Positions 58,401 through 60,505 are shown, numbered from the stretch's first letter. The stretch is 64,000 nucleotides of DNA from Erinaceus europaeus (GCF_950295315.1 NC_080172.1:115027735-115091734); one strand, 5' to 3'. Numbers and translations are program-made. The notes: a model not told the origin generated them from the sequence alone.

Positions 58401-59449
58401 TGTCCGGCAACAACGTGCTGGCGCACCGCTCGCTGCCCCTCTCGGAGGGAGGCCCGCCCCTGAGGATCGCGCAGCGCATGCGGCTGGAGGCCTCGCAGCT
58501 AGACGGGGTGGCGCGCAGGATGACGGTGAGGCCCGGGCCCCGGCGGGCGGGTGGCCCCTCGGCCCCTCTGCACGCAGGCGGGGCTGACGGCTGCTCTGTC
58601 CCAGGTGGAGAGCGACTACTGTCTGCTCCTCGCCCTGCCCTGCGGCCGCGACCAAGAGGATGTGGTGAGCCAGACCGAGTCCCTCAAGGCCGCCTTCATC
58701 ACCTATCTGCAGGCCAAGCAGGCGGCAGGGATCATCAACGTCCCCAACCCGGGCTCCAATCAGGTCAGCTGGCGGGGAGCCAGGAGGGAAGCTGCACAGA
58801 GCCAAGCCCAGTGCGGGGAGAGGCTGCCGCGGCCATCCCGGAGCCGGGCAGCCGAGGCAGTCACGGCCTCTGTGTGTGTGTGGGTGTGTGTGTGTGTGTG
58901 TGTGTGGTGCCCGTGGAGCCCGTGCAGCGGACTTGGCGGCCTCAGCCCCCATGCCGGCACACGCCGCCGGGCCCGGCCACGGGCTCCTTCCTCCCCGGCA
59001 CCGTGTTTGCCCGGCGCCGGCTGCTGTGCTGGGCACCGACCCTGGGGTGGGGGGGTGAGGGGAGTCTCAGGCGGCCGCGTCTGTTGCAGAACCGTTGTGC
59101 TGTCTCCCCGCAAACACGGGCGCTTGTGCAGGGTAAGGTGCCCGTGCTACTGGGCGTGTGCAGACCACACACACAGACACACGCACACCCACCCTTGCCT
59201 GACAGTTTTCCTGACTAAGTGACAGAGGCTCCCGGGCGGGGCGGGGGCGGGGGTGCGGCACGGCTGTCTGTCCGCGTTGTGGCGGGGGTCCCACGCGCTC
59301 TCGTGTCTGCCCTCTAGCCTGCCTACGTGCTGCAGATCTTCCCGCCCTGCGACTTCTCCGAGAGCCACCTGTCCCGACTGGCCCCTGACCTCCTCGCCAG
59401 CGTCTCCAACATCTCTCCCCACCTCATGATCGTCATCGCCTCTGTGTGA
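2957..59449 (+). CDS. SPEN: SPEN (SHARP/MINT) transcriptional corepressor, spliced CDS exons 2-15
   Basis: Join: 2957-3277, 6314-6790, 31748-31908, 33692-33892, 37011-37162, 42712-42837, 43325-43438, 45716-45829, 47481-47581, 49347-57561, 57790-58233, 58331-58525, 58605-58763, 59318-59449. All introns are GT-AG and all phases join cleanly. The first exon (start codon and RNP2 of RRM1) lies upstream of the window. The exons here give about 3,636 residues, or 3,664 if exon 1 adds 83 bases as in human, equal to the human length. Order: RRM1, Arg/Ser linker, RRM2, RRM3, RRM4, very long charged then Pro/Ala-rich disordered region, RBPJ-binding segment, C-terminal SPOC. Known role: nuclear corepressor that binds structured RNA (SRA, XIST A-repeats), RBPJ in Notch signalling, and NCoR/SMRT-HDAC complexes through SPOC. 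No frameshift or stop is seen, so the gene looks functional. Confidence 0.97.
3278..6313 (+). other. SPEN: SPEN intron 2
   Basis: Three kilobases, nearly repeat-free. One SINE-C at 4945-5153. The remainder (3278-4944 and 5154-6313) looks like unique intron sequence; I see no RNA gene or exon there. Confidence 0.9.
4945..5153 (-). repeat. SINE-C
   Basis: Full-length - strand copy, from GGGGCCGGATGG head through CCTGGTTGAGCGC to a TAAATAAAGA tail. Confidence 0.8.
6314..6790 (+). CDS. SPEN: SPEN exon 3: Arg/Ser- and Tyr-rich linker
   Basis: Begins after AAACGCAG; ends GACAG|GTAGGT, leaving AG of a Ser codon. Residues about 135-294. Rich in RD/RE/RS dipeptides (DYYRDPRERT, SRSRSPNRF, SRSRSPHSSQSRNQSP) and closes in a polyserine run built from AGC/TCC codons. 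This disordered linker separates RRM1 from RRM2-4. Confidence 0.97.
7362..7735 (+). repeat. SINE-C interrupted by SINE-B
   Basis: Head and middle at 7362-7506, tail at 7662-7735. The two parts are separated by a - strand SINE-B flanked by a near-identical GCCTCCTCTTTT duplication. Confidence 0.75.
7507..7661 (-). repeat. SINE-B nested in SINE-C
   Basis: On - strand: GGTCCGGGACGTGGCGCAG, GGATAAAGCATTGG, then the GAATTCAATCCCC B-box and a TTATT-rich tail. Inserted opposite to its host. Confidence 0.8.
7757..8010 (+). repeat. SINE mosaic (C-like head, A-like body)
   Basis: Head GGCTGGGCGGTGGTGCACCTGA resembles C; from CTCCCCACC to the GTCTGTCCTAT stretch it follows A, and it closes with the CCACCAGGTGCAGTGGATT module seen in long A copies. 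Confidence 0.6.
8060..8215 (-). repeat. Old SINE, unassigned family
   Basis: Resembles 12160-12292: both share a GGCTTCCTTCAG-type block and a GAATCTGGGTC or GAACCTGG block in the same order. Weak assignment. Confidence 0.4.
8370..8643 (-). repeat. SINE-A
   Basis: Full length on the - strand, from GGGGTCAGGCAGTAGC to CAACAAAAGGGAATAAATAAA. Confidence 0.85.
8926..9210 (+). repeat. SINE-A
   Basis: Head slightly trimmed (TTTGGGCAGTTAGCGCAGC), otherwise complete to CAAGGGCAACAAAAGGG and the A tail. Confidence 0.85.
9286..9332. repeat. (TG)n microsatellite
   Basis: TGTTGTG units grading into about 12 uninterrupted TG pairs, then AGCG and more TG. Confidence 0.9.
9695..9799 (+). pseudogene. U6 snRNA retropseudogene
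   Basis: Colinear with U6 snRNA from GTGCTC to the closing TTTT: GCAGCACATGCACTAAAATTGGAAC matches the U6 5' segment with a change, followed by degenerate ATGACATGCAGATTTGCAAAGC and TTCCGTATTTT. Many substitutions, including in the otherwise invariant ACAGAGA box, and no recognisable TATA/PSE immediately upstream, so not a working U6 gene. Confidence 0.85.
9826..9920. repeat. Compound (GT)n(GA)n poly(G) microsatellite
   Basis: About 13 GT pairs, then about 16 GA pairs, a G9-10 run and a GGGAGA-rich tail. Alternation of three purine/pyrimidine patterns in 95 bases; likely length-variable. Confidence 0.9.
10016..10173 (+). repeat. SINE-B, degenerate head
   Basis: GGGACTCTCAAGTGTGAGGT, GGTTCATTCCCC and TGTGCCAGGGTGATG are recognisable; a T20 run interrupts the pyrimidine part before ACAAATAAATC. 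Confidence 0.7.
10527..10991. repeat. Three abutting SINE pieces (C+, A-, C+)
   Basis: 10527-10651 is a + strand C truncated at its pyrimidine part. 10652-10770 is the - strand head of an A. 10803-10991 is a second + strand C with a TAAATAAATAAAG tail. Confidence 0.7.
11818..11915 (+). repeat. Left arm of a 98-bp inverted repeat
   Basis: Starts CAATGGCTTTTAG and ends TCAGTGGTCCAG. It is the reverse complement of 13431-13528 with a single mismatch (AACC against AGCC). Its last 9 bases are the start of a SINE-B head that continues to about 11942 and then breaks off. The 25 kb intron contains no third copy that I can find. Confidence 0.95.
12160..12292 (-). repeat. Old SINE, unassigned family
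   Basis: Same order of blocks as 8060-8215 (TTTTTAG start, GCTTCCTTCAG, GCTTGAACCTGG, CATCTCACTATCC). Confidence 0.4.
12689..13023 (+). repeat. SINE-A, long form with 3' hairpin module
   Basis: Flanked by a perfect 15-base duplication, AAAAGTTAGTCCTTG, at 12674-12688 and 13024-13038. After CAACAAAAGG it carries an extra module at 12969-13017 bounded by GCCTCCAGG and its reverse complement CCTGGAGGC. Confidence 0.92.
13310..13430 (-). repeat. SINE-B lacking its head
   Basis: From CTCAAGCATGAGGTC to the AAATAAATC-like tail. The 21 bases that should precede it are missing, so the body joins directly to the right arm of the inverted repeat. Confidence 0.75.
13431..13528 (-). repeat. Right arm of the 98-bp inverted repeat
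   Basis: CTGGACCACTGATAGG to AAAAGCCATTG; 97 of 98 bases pair with 11818-11915 across a 1,515-base spacer. In a SPEN pre-mRNA the two arms could form a long near-perfect duplex. Confidence 0.95.
13625..13794 (-). repeat. SINE-C
   Basis: Head GGTCCAGGTGGTAGTATACC on the - strand, pyrimidine part shortened, T-rich side truncated. Confidence 0.7.
13840..13965 (+). repeat. SINE-D
   Basis: Reference copy for label D: GGGCTAGGGAGACAGCAT, TTGGTTATGTAAAAAG, CTGTCATGTC, AGGCTCAATCCCCAGCACCAC (B-box), GAGCCAGAGCTGAG, GCTCTGG and A-rich tail. Confidence 0.75.
14139..14258 (-). repeat. SINE-D
   Basis: On - strand: GGGGAAGATAGCATAGTGG head, TTATGCAAAAAGACTG, GGTTCAACCCCCTCC and an AATAATAATAA tail. Confidence 0.65.
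14784..15182 (-). repeat. SINE-C and SINE-D side by side
   Basis: 14784-15008 is a complete C with TAAATAAATA tail. 15010-15182 is a D with head GGGGAGAAAGCAGCATGAC and GGGTTCAATCCC B-box. Both - strand. Confidence 0.75.
15582..15881 (+). repeat. SINE-A, long form
   Basis: Flanking duplication TAATACTTTA at 15572-15581 and 15882-15891. The B-box is followed by a C16 run where other copies read CCCGGCTCCCC. The 3' module (15794-15859) is present, though its closing arm is altered to CCTGGAGAC. Confidence 0.88.
16082..16232 (+). repeat. SINE-D
   Basis: GGGGCCGGGGGAGACAGATA head, GGTTCTGCAAAGAG, CAGGTTCAAACCCCC, AACAGTGCTCTGG and an AAGAAGAAG tail. Confidence 0.75.
16494..16630. repeat. Two SINE-D 3' fragments, head to head
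   Basis: 16494-16535 reads D on the - strand (CCATAAGCCAGAGCTGAG); 16540-16630 reads D on the + strand (CACCACCATAAGCCAGA to an A9 tail). Confidence 0.6.
16662..16904 (-). repeat. SINE-A
   Basis: Perfect 12-base flanking duplication AGCCAGTTTTCT at 16650-16661 and 16905-16916. Complete on the - strand. Confidence 0.9.
16937..16985. repeat. (TG)n microsatellite
   Basis: About 20 uninterrupted TG pairs followed by TATGTGTG. Confidence 0.92.
17096..17356 (+). repeat. SINE-A
   Basis: GGGAGCCGGGTGGTGGCAC head, complete through CAAGGGCAACAGAAAGGG. Flanked by short ATTGCTG matches. Confidence 0.83.
17398..17546 (-). repeat. SINE-B
   Basis: On - strand GGTCTGGGAGGTGGCGCAG through GAGTTCAATCCCTGG to a TCAATAG-like tail. 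Confidence 0.8.
17600..17764 (-). repeat. SINE-B with (GAAA)n expansion
   Basis: Complete - strand B whose pyrimidine part has grown into about seven GAAA units (+ strand, 17639-17662). Confidence 0.8.
17808..18060 (+). repeat. SINE-C
   Basis: GGGTTTGGGCAGTGGTGCAGC head, GGTTCAGGCCCCACC B-box, long CT-rich part, TCCTATAAGATAGT then A-rich tail. Confidence 0.7.
18061..18134 (+). repeat. SINE-D head feeding a minisatellite
   Basis: GGGGGGGTGGTGTCAAATAGC, AATGTTTATGCGTGG, CTTTCGTGCCTGAGG: 5' half of a D element whose 3' half is the unit of the array that follows. Confidence 0.7.
18135..18694 (+). repeat. Seven-copy 80-bp minisatellite derived from SINE-D
   Basis: Units start at CCTCCCG at 18135, 18214, 18294, 18374, 18454, 18534 and 18614. 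The first unit is 79 bases, the rest 80. Each has the D-type 3' end (GCACCACCCTAAACAAGAGC, GAGCAGTGCTCTGG) plus GATCTCTAGTATTCTTACTA and (CTA/TTA)n. Only scattered differences: GAACT for GAGCT in unit 4, CCTCCTG for CCTCCCG in unit 5, altered tail in unit 7. Confidence 0.97.
18698..19018 (-). repeat. SINE-A plus D-like remnant
   Basis: 18698-18922 is a - strand A with shortened 3' part. 18923-19018 resembles a degraded D. Confidence 0.65.
19044..19321 (+). repeat. SINE-A
   Basis: Perfect 14-base flanking duplication AAAAAGTGGTCTTT at 19030-19043 and 19322-19335. Complete A. Confidence 0.9.
19350..20240 (-). mobile_element. 5'-truncated LINE, Vingi/Ingi-like, reverse-transcriptase C-terminal part
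   Basis: On the - strand, decayed reading frames at 20208-19819 and 19745-19419 join into one polypeptide. The first has the post-catalytic RT region (VYLGVTLDRTLSF, STAEYCAPGWFRS, ISGTIRSTPVPWLPVLSNI). The second has a C-terminal cysteine motif (LLNRYRTGHGRCA, CPCGSRQTMTHIVNDC). The original frame continues through a premature TGA after GGLET to a TAG at 19367-19365, then an AAGAAG tail. The catalytic YADD and all upstream parts are absent. These motifs are not those of mammalian L1, L2, CR1 or BovB as I know them; Vingi elements, related to Ingi, were described from hedgehogs. No RNase H domain is visible. Family name is inference. Confidence 0.75.
20260..20410 (+). repeat. SINE-C-like remnant
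   Basis: CTTACCTGGTAGTGTGTCTTACC, CCCGGGACCACG and a GCTGTGGTGTCTGTC end suggest an eroded tRNA-SINE adjoining the LINE. Confidence 0.4.
20528..20985 (+). repeat. SINE-B, SINE-D and SINE-C in a row
   Basis: 20528-20655 B (GTGAGGTCCTGAGTTCAGTCC), 20671-20795 D (GATGAGCAGTGCTCTGG), 20849-20985 C (CACCTGGGTGAGCACAC, then an A-like 3' part). All + strand. Confidence 0.65.
21040..21275 (+). repeat. Old L1 (L1M-like) 3'-end fragment
   Basis: Typical order: GAAACTCTGTCCATTAAACAAC, a C-rich step, GGCAAAAACTGTC, GGATTTGACCACTCTAGGCAC, AAGTTGAATCATA. Same segment as 60-345. Confidence 0.7.
21288..21575 (-). repeat. SINE-A with a partial second copy
   Basis: 21288-21523 is a - strand A. It breaks near its head and a second 50-base A piece (TTCACTGCCTGTGAAGCGAA to GGGGAGCCGG) follows in the same direction. 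Confidence 0.75.
22021..22118 (-). repeat. SINE-A 3' fragment inside L1
   Basis: TTGTTGTTTTGTTGTAGTC to GGGGGAGAGAAAG: the 3' half of a - strand A only. Confidence 0.8.
22352..22526 (-). repeat. SINE-B inside L1, (TTTA)n tail
   Basis: Tail is about 12 TTTA units on the + strand; body complete to GGTCCGGGAGGTGGCGCAG on the - strand. Confidence 0.88.
23086..23285 (-). repeat. SINE-C
   Basis: Complete - strand copy with a C16 run in place of the usual GGGGGAAAGC segment. Confidence 0.75.
23410..23612 (+). repeat. SINE-A, 5'- and 3'-trimmed but cleanly integrated
   Basis: Perfect 17-base duplication AGAAAATGAAAGCCAAG at 23393-23409 and 23613-23629. The element starts at TAGCGCAGCGGG and ends right after CTGTCCTAT with poly(A), lacking the CAA-rich part. 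Confidence 0.92.
23817..24158 (+). repeat. SINE-A, long form with 3' hairpin module
   Basis: Complete A, then the module at 24092-24151 (GCCTCCAGG .. CCTGGAGGG). Flanks AATTCACTGTT and AATTCACTCTT look like a slightly diverged duplication. Confidence 0.88.
24921..25105 (+). repeat. SINE-D
   Basis: GGGTAGACAGCATAATGG head, CCCAGGTTCTGTCCCCCGC, GAGCTGAGCAGGGCTCTGG, then CT-rich and AAAAATAAAAATAAA tail. AAAACTTTAGCC flanks both sides. Confidence 0.8.
25187..25450 (-). repeat. SINE remnant and SINE-D
   Basis: 25187-25295 is an eroded B-like unit (GGTGCTGGGGCTTGAACTC). 25316-25450 is a - strand D (GGGGGAGCACTATCAGTGGC head). Confidence 0.6.
26568..26943. repeat. SINE-D pair, convergent
   Basis: 26568-26720 + strand D (GAGGGTAGCGATTGTCC head); 26814-26943 - strand D. 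About 95 bases of A/T-rich sequence separate them. Confidence 0.6.
26955..27239 (-). repeat. SINE-A, long form, first of three in tandem
   Basis: (TTTA)n, then the hairpin module in reverse at 27002-27061 (GCCTCCAGG .. CCTGGAGGC), then the - strand A body ending CCGGGGGCCCCCA at a truncated head. Confidence 0.85.
27252..27511 (-). repeat. SINE-A, second of three in tandem
   Basis: Complete - strand A with GGTCAGGCGGTAGTG head. Follows AATAACCTTTA. Confidence 0.88.
27525..27731 (-). repeat. SINE-A, third of three in tandem
   Basis: - strand A with about 60 bases of its middle missing. Preceded by ACAACCTTTA and followed by CAACCTTTA. Confidence 0.85.
27850..28446 (-). repeat. SINE-C, SINE-B-like, SINE-C series
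   Basis: 27850-28036 C, 28080-28210 degraded B, 28250-28446 C; all - strand. Confidence 0.7.
28483..28800 (+). repeat. SINE-D followed by SINE-C
   Basis: 28483-28620 D (GGGGTAGACAGCATAATGG, CAAGGTTCAATCC). 28633-28800 C with the B-box region partly lost. Confidence 0.7.
29170..29260 (+). repeat. MIR fragment
   Basis: TTTTTATAGATGAGGAAGCTGAAACCC matches the conserved MIR core in order and spacing, as I recall it. Confidence 0.5.
29550..29640 (-). repeat. SINE-D fragment
   Basis: GCCAGAGCTCTAATTTATGG, GGGGATTGAACCTGGGACC: B-box part of a - strand D. Confidence 0.55.
30243..30378 (+). repeat. SINE-D
   Basis: GGGGAGATAATCATAATGG head to GAGCAGTGCTCTG and A13. Flanks AATTGCCTGGGA and AATTACCTGGGA differ by one base. 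Confidence 0.85.
30530..30695 (-). repeat. SINE-C, eroded
   Basis: CATGAAGCTGCCC, GGGGCCCAGGGTC, GAGAGAGACCTCTGTAGC blocks on the + strand give a - strand C. Confidence 0.55.
30700..30900 (+). repeat. MIR with internal tandem duplication
   Basis: GATAGGTACTGTTATTATTTCTAC then GTAGAAATTTAGGC and a GTCTTTTCCAGGGACACA stretch follow the MIR order. The segment CCACGAGATAGGTACTGTTATT occurs twice (about 30710 and 30780) with a third partial ATAGGTACTATTATTATTT between. Confidence 0.6.
30920..31069 (-). repeat. SINE-C, eroded
   Basis: GGGGCCAGGCAACGGTGCACC head on the - strand, TTGTTCAAGTCCCC B-box, middle lost. Confidence 0.6.
31198..31405 (-). repeat. SINE-A, long form, internally shortened
   Basis: T18, the module GCCTCCAGGGTTATG to GCTCCGCGGCC (closing arm decayed), then a - strand A missing its central third and ending in a C11 run. 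Confidence 0.75.
31748..31908 (+). CDS. SPEN: SPEN exon 4: polyserine end and start of RRM2
   Basis: Residues about 294-348. The acceptor is TTTACAG|CAG|CGAG, a tandem pair; the first site matches the human residue count. The exon encodes SESSSSSSDDSPARS, then KSFGIKVQNLPVRS, the RNP2 strand of RRM2. Ends ACAG|GTGAGT, one base into an Asp codon. Confidence 0.96.
32190..32540. repeat. Convergent SINE-D pair
   Basis: 32190-32345 on + (GTTCCAGGTTCAGGCTCCAGC, ends AATAAATAAAAAAC). 32370-32540 on - (GATTGAACCGGGGACC on the + strand). Confidence 0.7.
32609..32985 (+). repeat. Older SINE-C split by a younger SINE-C
   Basis: Young copy 32633-32842 is bounded by the perfect 15-base duplication AATAGCTCACTTGGA (32618-32632 and 32843-32857). 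The host resumes with GTGACCTAGGTTCAAGACC and ends at AGTAAATAAAC. Confidence 0.88.
32990..33113 (-). repeat. SINE-B-like with (GGGGC)4 edge
   Basis: Starts with four GGGGC units at 32992-33012. Contains CATCACTCTGG and a CACTGCACCACCTCC head on the + strand, which reads as B on the - strand. Confidence 0.6.
33692..33892 (+). CDS. SPEN: SPEN exon 5: bulk of RRM2
   Basis: Residues about 348-415. Carries SLKDGLFHEFKKFGKVTSVQI (helix 1, strand 2), the RNP1-like YGLVFF, helix 2 and the closing strand FGMQIEVTAW. Ends CCAG|GTAAGA. RRM2-4 act together in RNA binding in the human and mouse proteins. Confidence 0.97.
34041..34583. repeat. SINE-D (+), SINE-B (-), SINE-A (-)
   Basis: 34041-34165 D (GAGGGAGACAACATAATGG); 34170-34303 B-like; 34310-34583 complete - strand A with GGGAGTCAGGCGGCAGCGC head. 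Confidence 0.8.
35200..35370 (+). repeat. SINE-D
   Basis: GGCTGAGGAGACGACGTGATGG to CAGTGCTCTGG, with a CT-rich extension and TTAAAATAAAGTAAAA tail. Confidence 0.8.
36680..36917 (-). repeat. SINE-C with (AG)n expansion
   Basis: Complete - strand C; the pyrimidine part has expanded to about 20 AG pairs on the + strand (36741-36781). Confidence 0.82.
37011..37162 (+). CDS. SPEN: SPEN exon 6: start of RRM3
   Basis: Residues about 415-465. After ETESENEFRPLDERMDEF comes RTLFIGNLE, the RNP2 strand of RRM3, and the helix DLRNTFQRFGEIV. Phase-0 donor GTG|GTATGT. Confidence 0.97.
37214..37545. repeat. SINE-B (+) joined to SINE-C (-)
   Basis: 37214-37355 B (GAGTCCTGAGTTCCATCCC) running into the TAAATAAATGA tail of a - strand C at 37360-37545. 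Confidence 0.75.
37655..38090 (-). repeat. Long SINE-C-like and B-like remnants
   Basis: 37655-37942 has an A-type module trace (TTGCTATTGTTATTTTGCC) and a C-like head. 37950-38090 is a B-like unit (GGGGCACTAGGGATTGAACC). Confidence 0.5.
38563..38735 (+). repeat. SINE-C
   Basis: CAGGGCCGGGTGGTGGTGC, GGGTTCAAGCCCCC and (CT)n end. Confidence 0.75.
38770..38865 (-). repeat. SINE-D fragment
   Basis: ACAAGAGCACAGCTCGGCTCTGG on the + strand is a decayed D 3' end. Confidence 0.45.
39372..39710 (-). repeat. SINE-A, long form with hairpin module
   Basis: C12 then CCAGGGTTATTGCTGGGG to CCTGGAGGC (39428-39436), then a complete - strand A. Flanks GTGTCCTCCT and GTGTCCTCTT suggest a target duplication. 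Confidence 0.88.
39730..40110. repeat. Unidentified repeat-like block
   Basis: A/T-rich start then about 350 bases with none of the SINE blocks: CCACCACCAGAACTCCG, GGGAGTATGGACCCAGG, CAGGACACATTGGTGGGG, GAACCTGGTGGCTGAAAAAG. Composition and low CpG look repeat-derived, but there is no second copy in this window, so this is a suspicion. Confidence 0.35.
40383..40547 (-). repeat. SINE-A, heavily shortened
   Basis: Perfect duplication GGGCATGTGACT at 40371-40382 and 40548-40559. The insert has T22, a module trace (CTCCTGGAGGCC), and the A head, with the middle lost. Confidence 0.85.
41435..42013 (-). repeat. Two complete SINE-A copies in tandem
   Basis: 41435-41705 and 41745-42013, both - strand, with (AC/AT)n between at 41707-41737. 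Confidence 0.87.
42150..42358 (-). repeat. SINE-C
   Basis: Complete - strand copy, head GGACCAGGTGATGGTGCACC. Confidence 0.8.
42712..42837 (+). CDS. SPEN: SPEN exon 7: rest of RRM3
   Basis: Residues 466-507, exactly 42 codons, phase 0 at both ends. DIDIKKVNG then the RNP1-like QYAFLQY, helix 2 (ASVCKAIKKMDG) and LGNNRLK. Donor AAG|GTAAGG. Confidence 0.97.
42838..43324 (+). other. SPEN: SPEN intron 7
   Basis: 487 bases, of which 42905-43090 is a SINE-C; the rest looks unique. Confidence 0.9.
42905..43090 (-). repeat. SINE-C
   Basis: - strand, head GCGGCCAGATGATGGCGCACC to AATAAGTAAAAAAAG tail, only 68 bases downstream of exon 7. Confidence 0.82.
43325..43438 (+). CDS. SPEN: SPEN exon 8: RRM3-RRM4 junction
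   Basis: Residues 508-545, 38 codons, phase 0 at both ends. LGFGKSMPTNCVWLDGL holds the end of RRM3 and RNP2 of RRM4; then QYLTRHFCRYGPVLK. Donor AAG|GTAGGC. Confidence 0.96.
43860..44340 (-). repeat. Old L1 3'-end fragment
   Basis: Read on the - strand, peptides such as WIKKLWDIYSTEYYPAIKK resemble the L1 ORF2 C-terminus; GGAGTATATATCCCATAAC and CTTTTGCTAAGCATAATTACC on + are typical of its downstream part. 44285-44330 (TGATTCAGCAGTGCCACTCC) is a + oriented L1 bit, so the piece is rearranged. Confidence 0.65.
44390..44555 (-). repeat. SINE-C
   Basis: - strand, head GGGTTGGGTGGTAGTTC; body ends at a G10 run. Confidence 0.7.
44794..44991 (+). repeat. SINE-A, 5'-truncated, with hairpin module
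   Basis: Perfect 16-base duplication AAAAGATTCATTTTAT at 44778-44793 and 44992-45007. The copy starts at the B-box, skips most of the CT-rich part, and carries the module at 44924-44983 with intact GCCTCCAGG and CCTGGAGGC arms. Confidence 0.9.
45008..45150 (-). repeat. SINE-B-like remnant
   Basis: CATTCTGGTACACGCAGCAGGGACTGAACTG order on the + strand indicates a - strand B. Confidence 0.5.
45716..45829 (+). CDS. SPEN: SPEN exon 9: core of RRM4
   Basis: Residues 546-583, 38 codons, phase 0. VVFDRLKGMALVLYNEIEYAQAAVKETKGRKIGGNKVK: strand 2, RNP1-like GMALVLY, helix 2. Acceptor CTTATAG, donor AAG|GTGAGC. Exons 8 and 9 are both 114 bases. Confidence 0.97.
46027..46186 (+). repeat. SINE-B
   Basis: Complete: GGTCCTGGAGATGGCGTAG to TTAATAAATAAATAAAATC. 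AAAAATCTTGTC flanks both ends. Confidence 0.88.
46750..47001 (-). repeat. SINE-A
   Basis: Complete - strand A apart from a trimmed head (CAGAGTCGGGTGGTGGCGC). Confidence 0.85.
47095..47265 (-). repeat. Eroded SINE-D-like
   Basis: CTTCAGCATAAGTCAGGCAGGGCTCAAACG on + suggests a decayed - strand tRNA-SINE. Confidence 0.45.
47481..47581 (+). CDS. SPEN: SPEN exon 10: end of RRM4 and linker
   Basis: Residues 584 to about 617. VDFANRESQLAFYHCMEKSGQDIRDFYEMLAERR: last RRM4 strand and a helix. Acceptor T23-AAAG; donor AGAAG|GTATGC, phase 2. Confidence 0.96.
47870..48217 (-). repeat. SINE-C and a second C fragment
   Basis: 47870-48057 complete - strand; 48085-48217 lacks its A/T-rich side. Confidence 0.72.
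48725..49010 (-). repeat. Two SINE-B-like elements
   Basis: 48725-48855 (GCTGGGGATTGAACTCAG) and 48857-49010, with a GGGAGA ladder at 48880-48903. Confidence 0.6.
49347..57561 (+). CDS. SPEN: SPEN exon 11: 8.2-kb exon, disordered middle, RID and RBPJ-binding region
   Basis: Residues about 617-3355 in one open frame. The acceptor is TTTCCAG and the donor CTCAG|GTGAGG. Order: Tyr/Arg/Glu-rich (EYSYRQRERERERERF) and RSQSPVHLRRPQSP; Lys/Glu-rich charged region to about residue 1660; Ala/Pro/Glu-rich region with basic patches (VTRKSERIDREKLKR, RTRRRNVRSVYA, TPRRGRPPKTRRR, an AT-hook-like core); 20 consecutive acidic residues (54862-54921); SIIESDPVTPPS; IAPKITSVISRMPVSID; a GPVNVL heptad array (55600-55800); RBPJ-binding segment VNTSEGVVLLSYSGQK (residues about 2819-2870, 55951-56106). 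Domain functions are known from human and mouse; positions here are read directly. Coding GC rises sharply after about 52.5 kb. Confidence 0.97.
57562..57789 (+). other. SPEN: SPEN intron 11, short, open in frame
   Basis: 228 bases, GTGAGG..CTCCAG, with five GTGCG units at 57579-57602. Length is a multiple of three and contains no stop in the SPEN frame. Confidence 0.9.
57790..58233 (+). CDS. SPEN: SPEN exon 12: Pro/Gln-rich region and SPOC entry
   Basis: Residues 3356-3503, 148 codons, phase 0. A QPAQPAQPPQPPQPP run, SQEAKGTQT, then RPVDMVQLLK, the first helix of SPOC. Donor AAG|GTAAGG. Confidence 0.96.
58331..58525 (+). CDS. SPEN: SPEN exon 13: SPOC domain, first half
   Basis: Residues 3504-3568, 65 codons. 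KYPIVWQGLLALKNDTAAVQLHFVSGN then LPLSEGGPPLRIAQRMRLEA. The basic-patch residues known in human SPOC to hold the phosphorylated SMRT/NCoR LSD motif (K3516, R3548, R3552, R3554) fall on Lys, Arg, Arg, Arg here at the same numbers. Intron 12 before it is 97 bases. Confidence 0.97.
58605..58763 (+). CDS. SPEN: SPEN exon 14: SPOC domain, second half
   Basis: Residues 3569-3621, 53 codons. VESDYCLLLALPCGRDQEDV and SLKAAFITYLQAKQAAGIIN, with Y3602 and K3606 of the cofactor-binding surface kept. Intron 13 before it is only 79 bases. Confidence 0.97.
58764..59317 (+). other. SPEN: SPEN intron 14
   Basis: 554 bases, GC-rich, with an interrupted (TG)n at 58869-58907 and a CAC-rich run at 59165-59190. 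No exon or SINE seen. Confidence 0.9.
59318..59449 (+). CDS. SPEN: SPEN exon 15: SPOC C-terminus and stop
   Basis: Residues 3622-3664 and TGA at 59447-59449. PAYVLQIFPPCDFSESHLSRL to HLMIVIASV, the conserved end of SPOC. Acceptor CCTCTAG. Confidence 0.97.
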   Translation, partial: PAYVLQIFPPCDFSESHLSRLAPDLLASVSNISPHLMIVIASV

Positions 59450-60108
59450 GCCGCGCCACGTCCTCACTCGGGGTCTTCTCCTGGGGCCCTGCGGCAAAGC
59501 TGGACCGGGACGGCCCAGCCGTGTGGAGGAAGAAGCTGCCGAAGGGGACAGACTCCACTGCCAGGCGGCCAGCCTTGCCCTCCTGCCCGCTCGGTCAGAC
59601 GGACCCCTCTGGGCAGTGGTGCTGCTATTCGTATGTTTACATGACGGCCCAAGGACAGACCGCCAACAGATGGACTCGAACACACCTTGGCGCCGGGTTT
59701 CACTCTCCTCTTTTTGGAGAAGAGGAGCAGGGCAGTGGAATTAACTTTGTTTGTTTGTTTGTTTTTTTAAGAAACAAGAAAACAGAACTGCCTTTGCACT
59801 AAATTAGTGACTTGGACTTTTGCACAGTGAAGACAGGCTGCGACACTCTGGGTGTCTTGGTGTGAACACACATCATAAGACTCGAACCAGGACTTTAAAC
59901 TTCTGCTGAAACCATGGGGTCAAGGAACATTTCATTGGATAATTTCGCTCCCGCCGCACCCCGCCCTCGCTCCTCTGAAATGTCACCTCTTAACTCTCTC
60001 TTTCCGCCACTGTCTTTGATTCACCTGGGATGTAGAGTTTACAGTCGACAAAGAGCAAGCAAGGATTTCCCTTCCAGGGGGTATGCAGAACTTGGGATGT
60101 GTGTAGAT

Positions 60109-60114
60109 AATAAA
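60109..60114 (+). terminator. SPEN: Possible proximal SPEN poly(A) signal
   Basis: AATAAA within an A/T-rich stretch, about 660 bases after the stop. No clear G/T-rich element follows, so weaker than the distal one. Confidence 0.4.
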
Positions 60115-60485
60115 TAATAATAATAATATATATAAATATATATGATACTGACTTAAAAAATCAAATGCCCCTGACATACATTTTTTTTAATCTGTGCCAA
60201 AAATGTGTTTTCAGAGAAAAATCTTATTTTCATACTCAGACTTTGTATTGTCACTCATTTGTATAAGTGCGCTTCGTTACAGCACGGGCCCCACTCCCAC
60301 AATTTGGAAGTGTCACACAACACAACACACAAGAAGACTGTACACAAAACGAAACAAAAACAGAAACCGGCTGATCCTCTCCTCCTGTTACCTTGACCTC
60401 TTCCCCCAACTCCTAACACTTATTAATTTATGAAACTGTTTTTCTCAGCGCAGTTGTTTTGTGTGTCCATTGGATTACAAACTTT

Positions 60486-60491
60486 ATTAAA
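60486..60491 (+). terminator. SPEN: Likely SPEN poly(A) signal
   Basis: ATTAAA followed by ACAAAACACG and then a GTGTGTATGATTGTCACTTGTGGGG-type G/T-rich stretch, the expected layout. Confidence 0.65.
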
Positions 60492-60505
60492 AAATACAAA
60501 ACACG

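Larger units (their letters stand above)
59450..60505 (+). other. SPEN: SPEN 3' UTR
   Basis: About 1.05 kb. GC-rich at first, then A/T-rich from about 59745 (TTTG units, TAA/ATA runs at 60105-60145). No SINE within it. Confidence 0.75.

Noticed and set aside
49681..58587. A single 2,968-codon gene starting at 49681
   Set aside because: The conserved frame continues upstream to the acceptor at 49347, and downstream it includes introns 11 and part of 12; it is an exon plus readable intron, not a separate gene.
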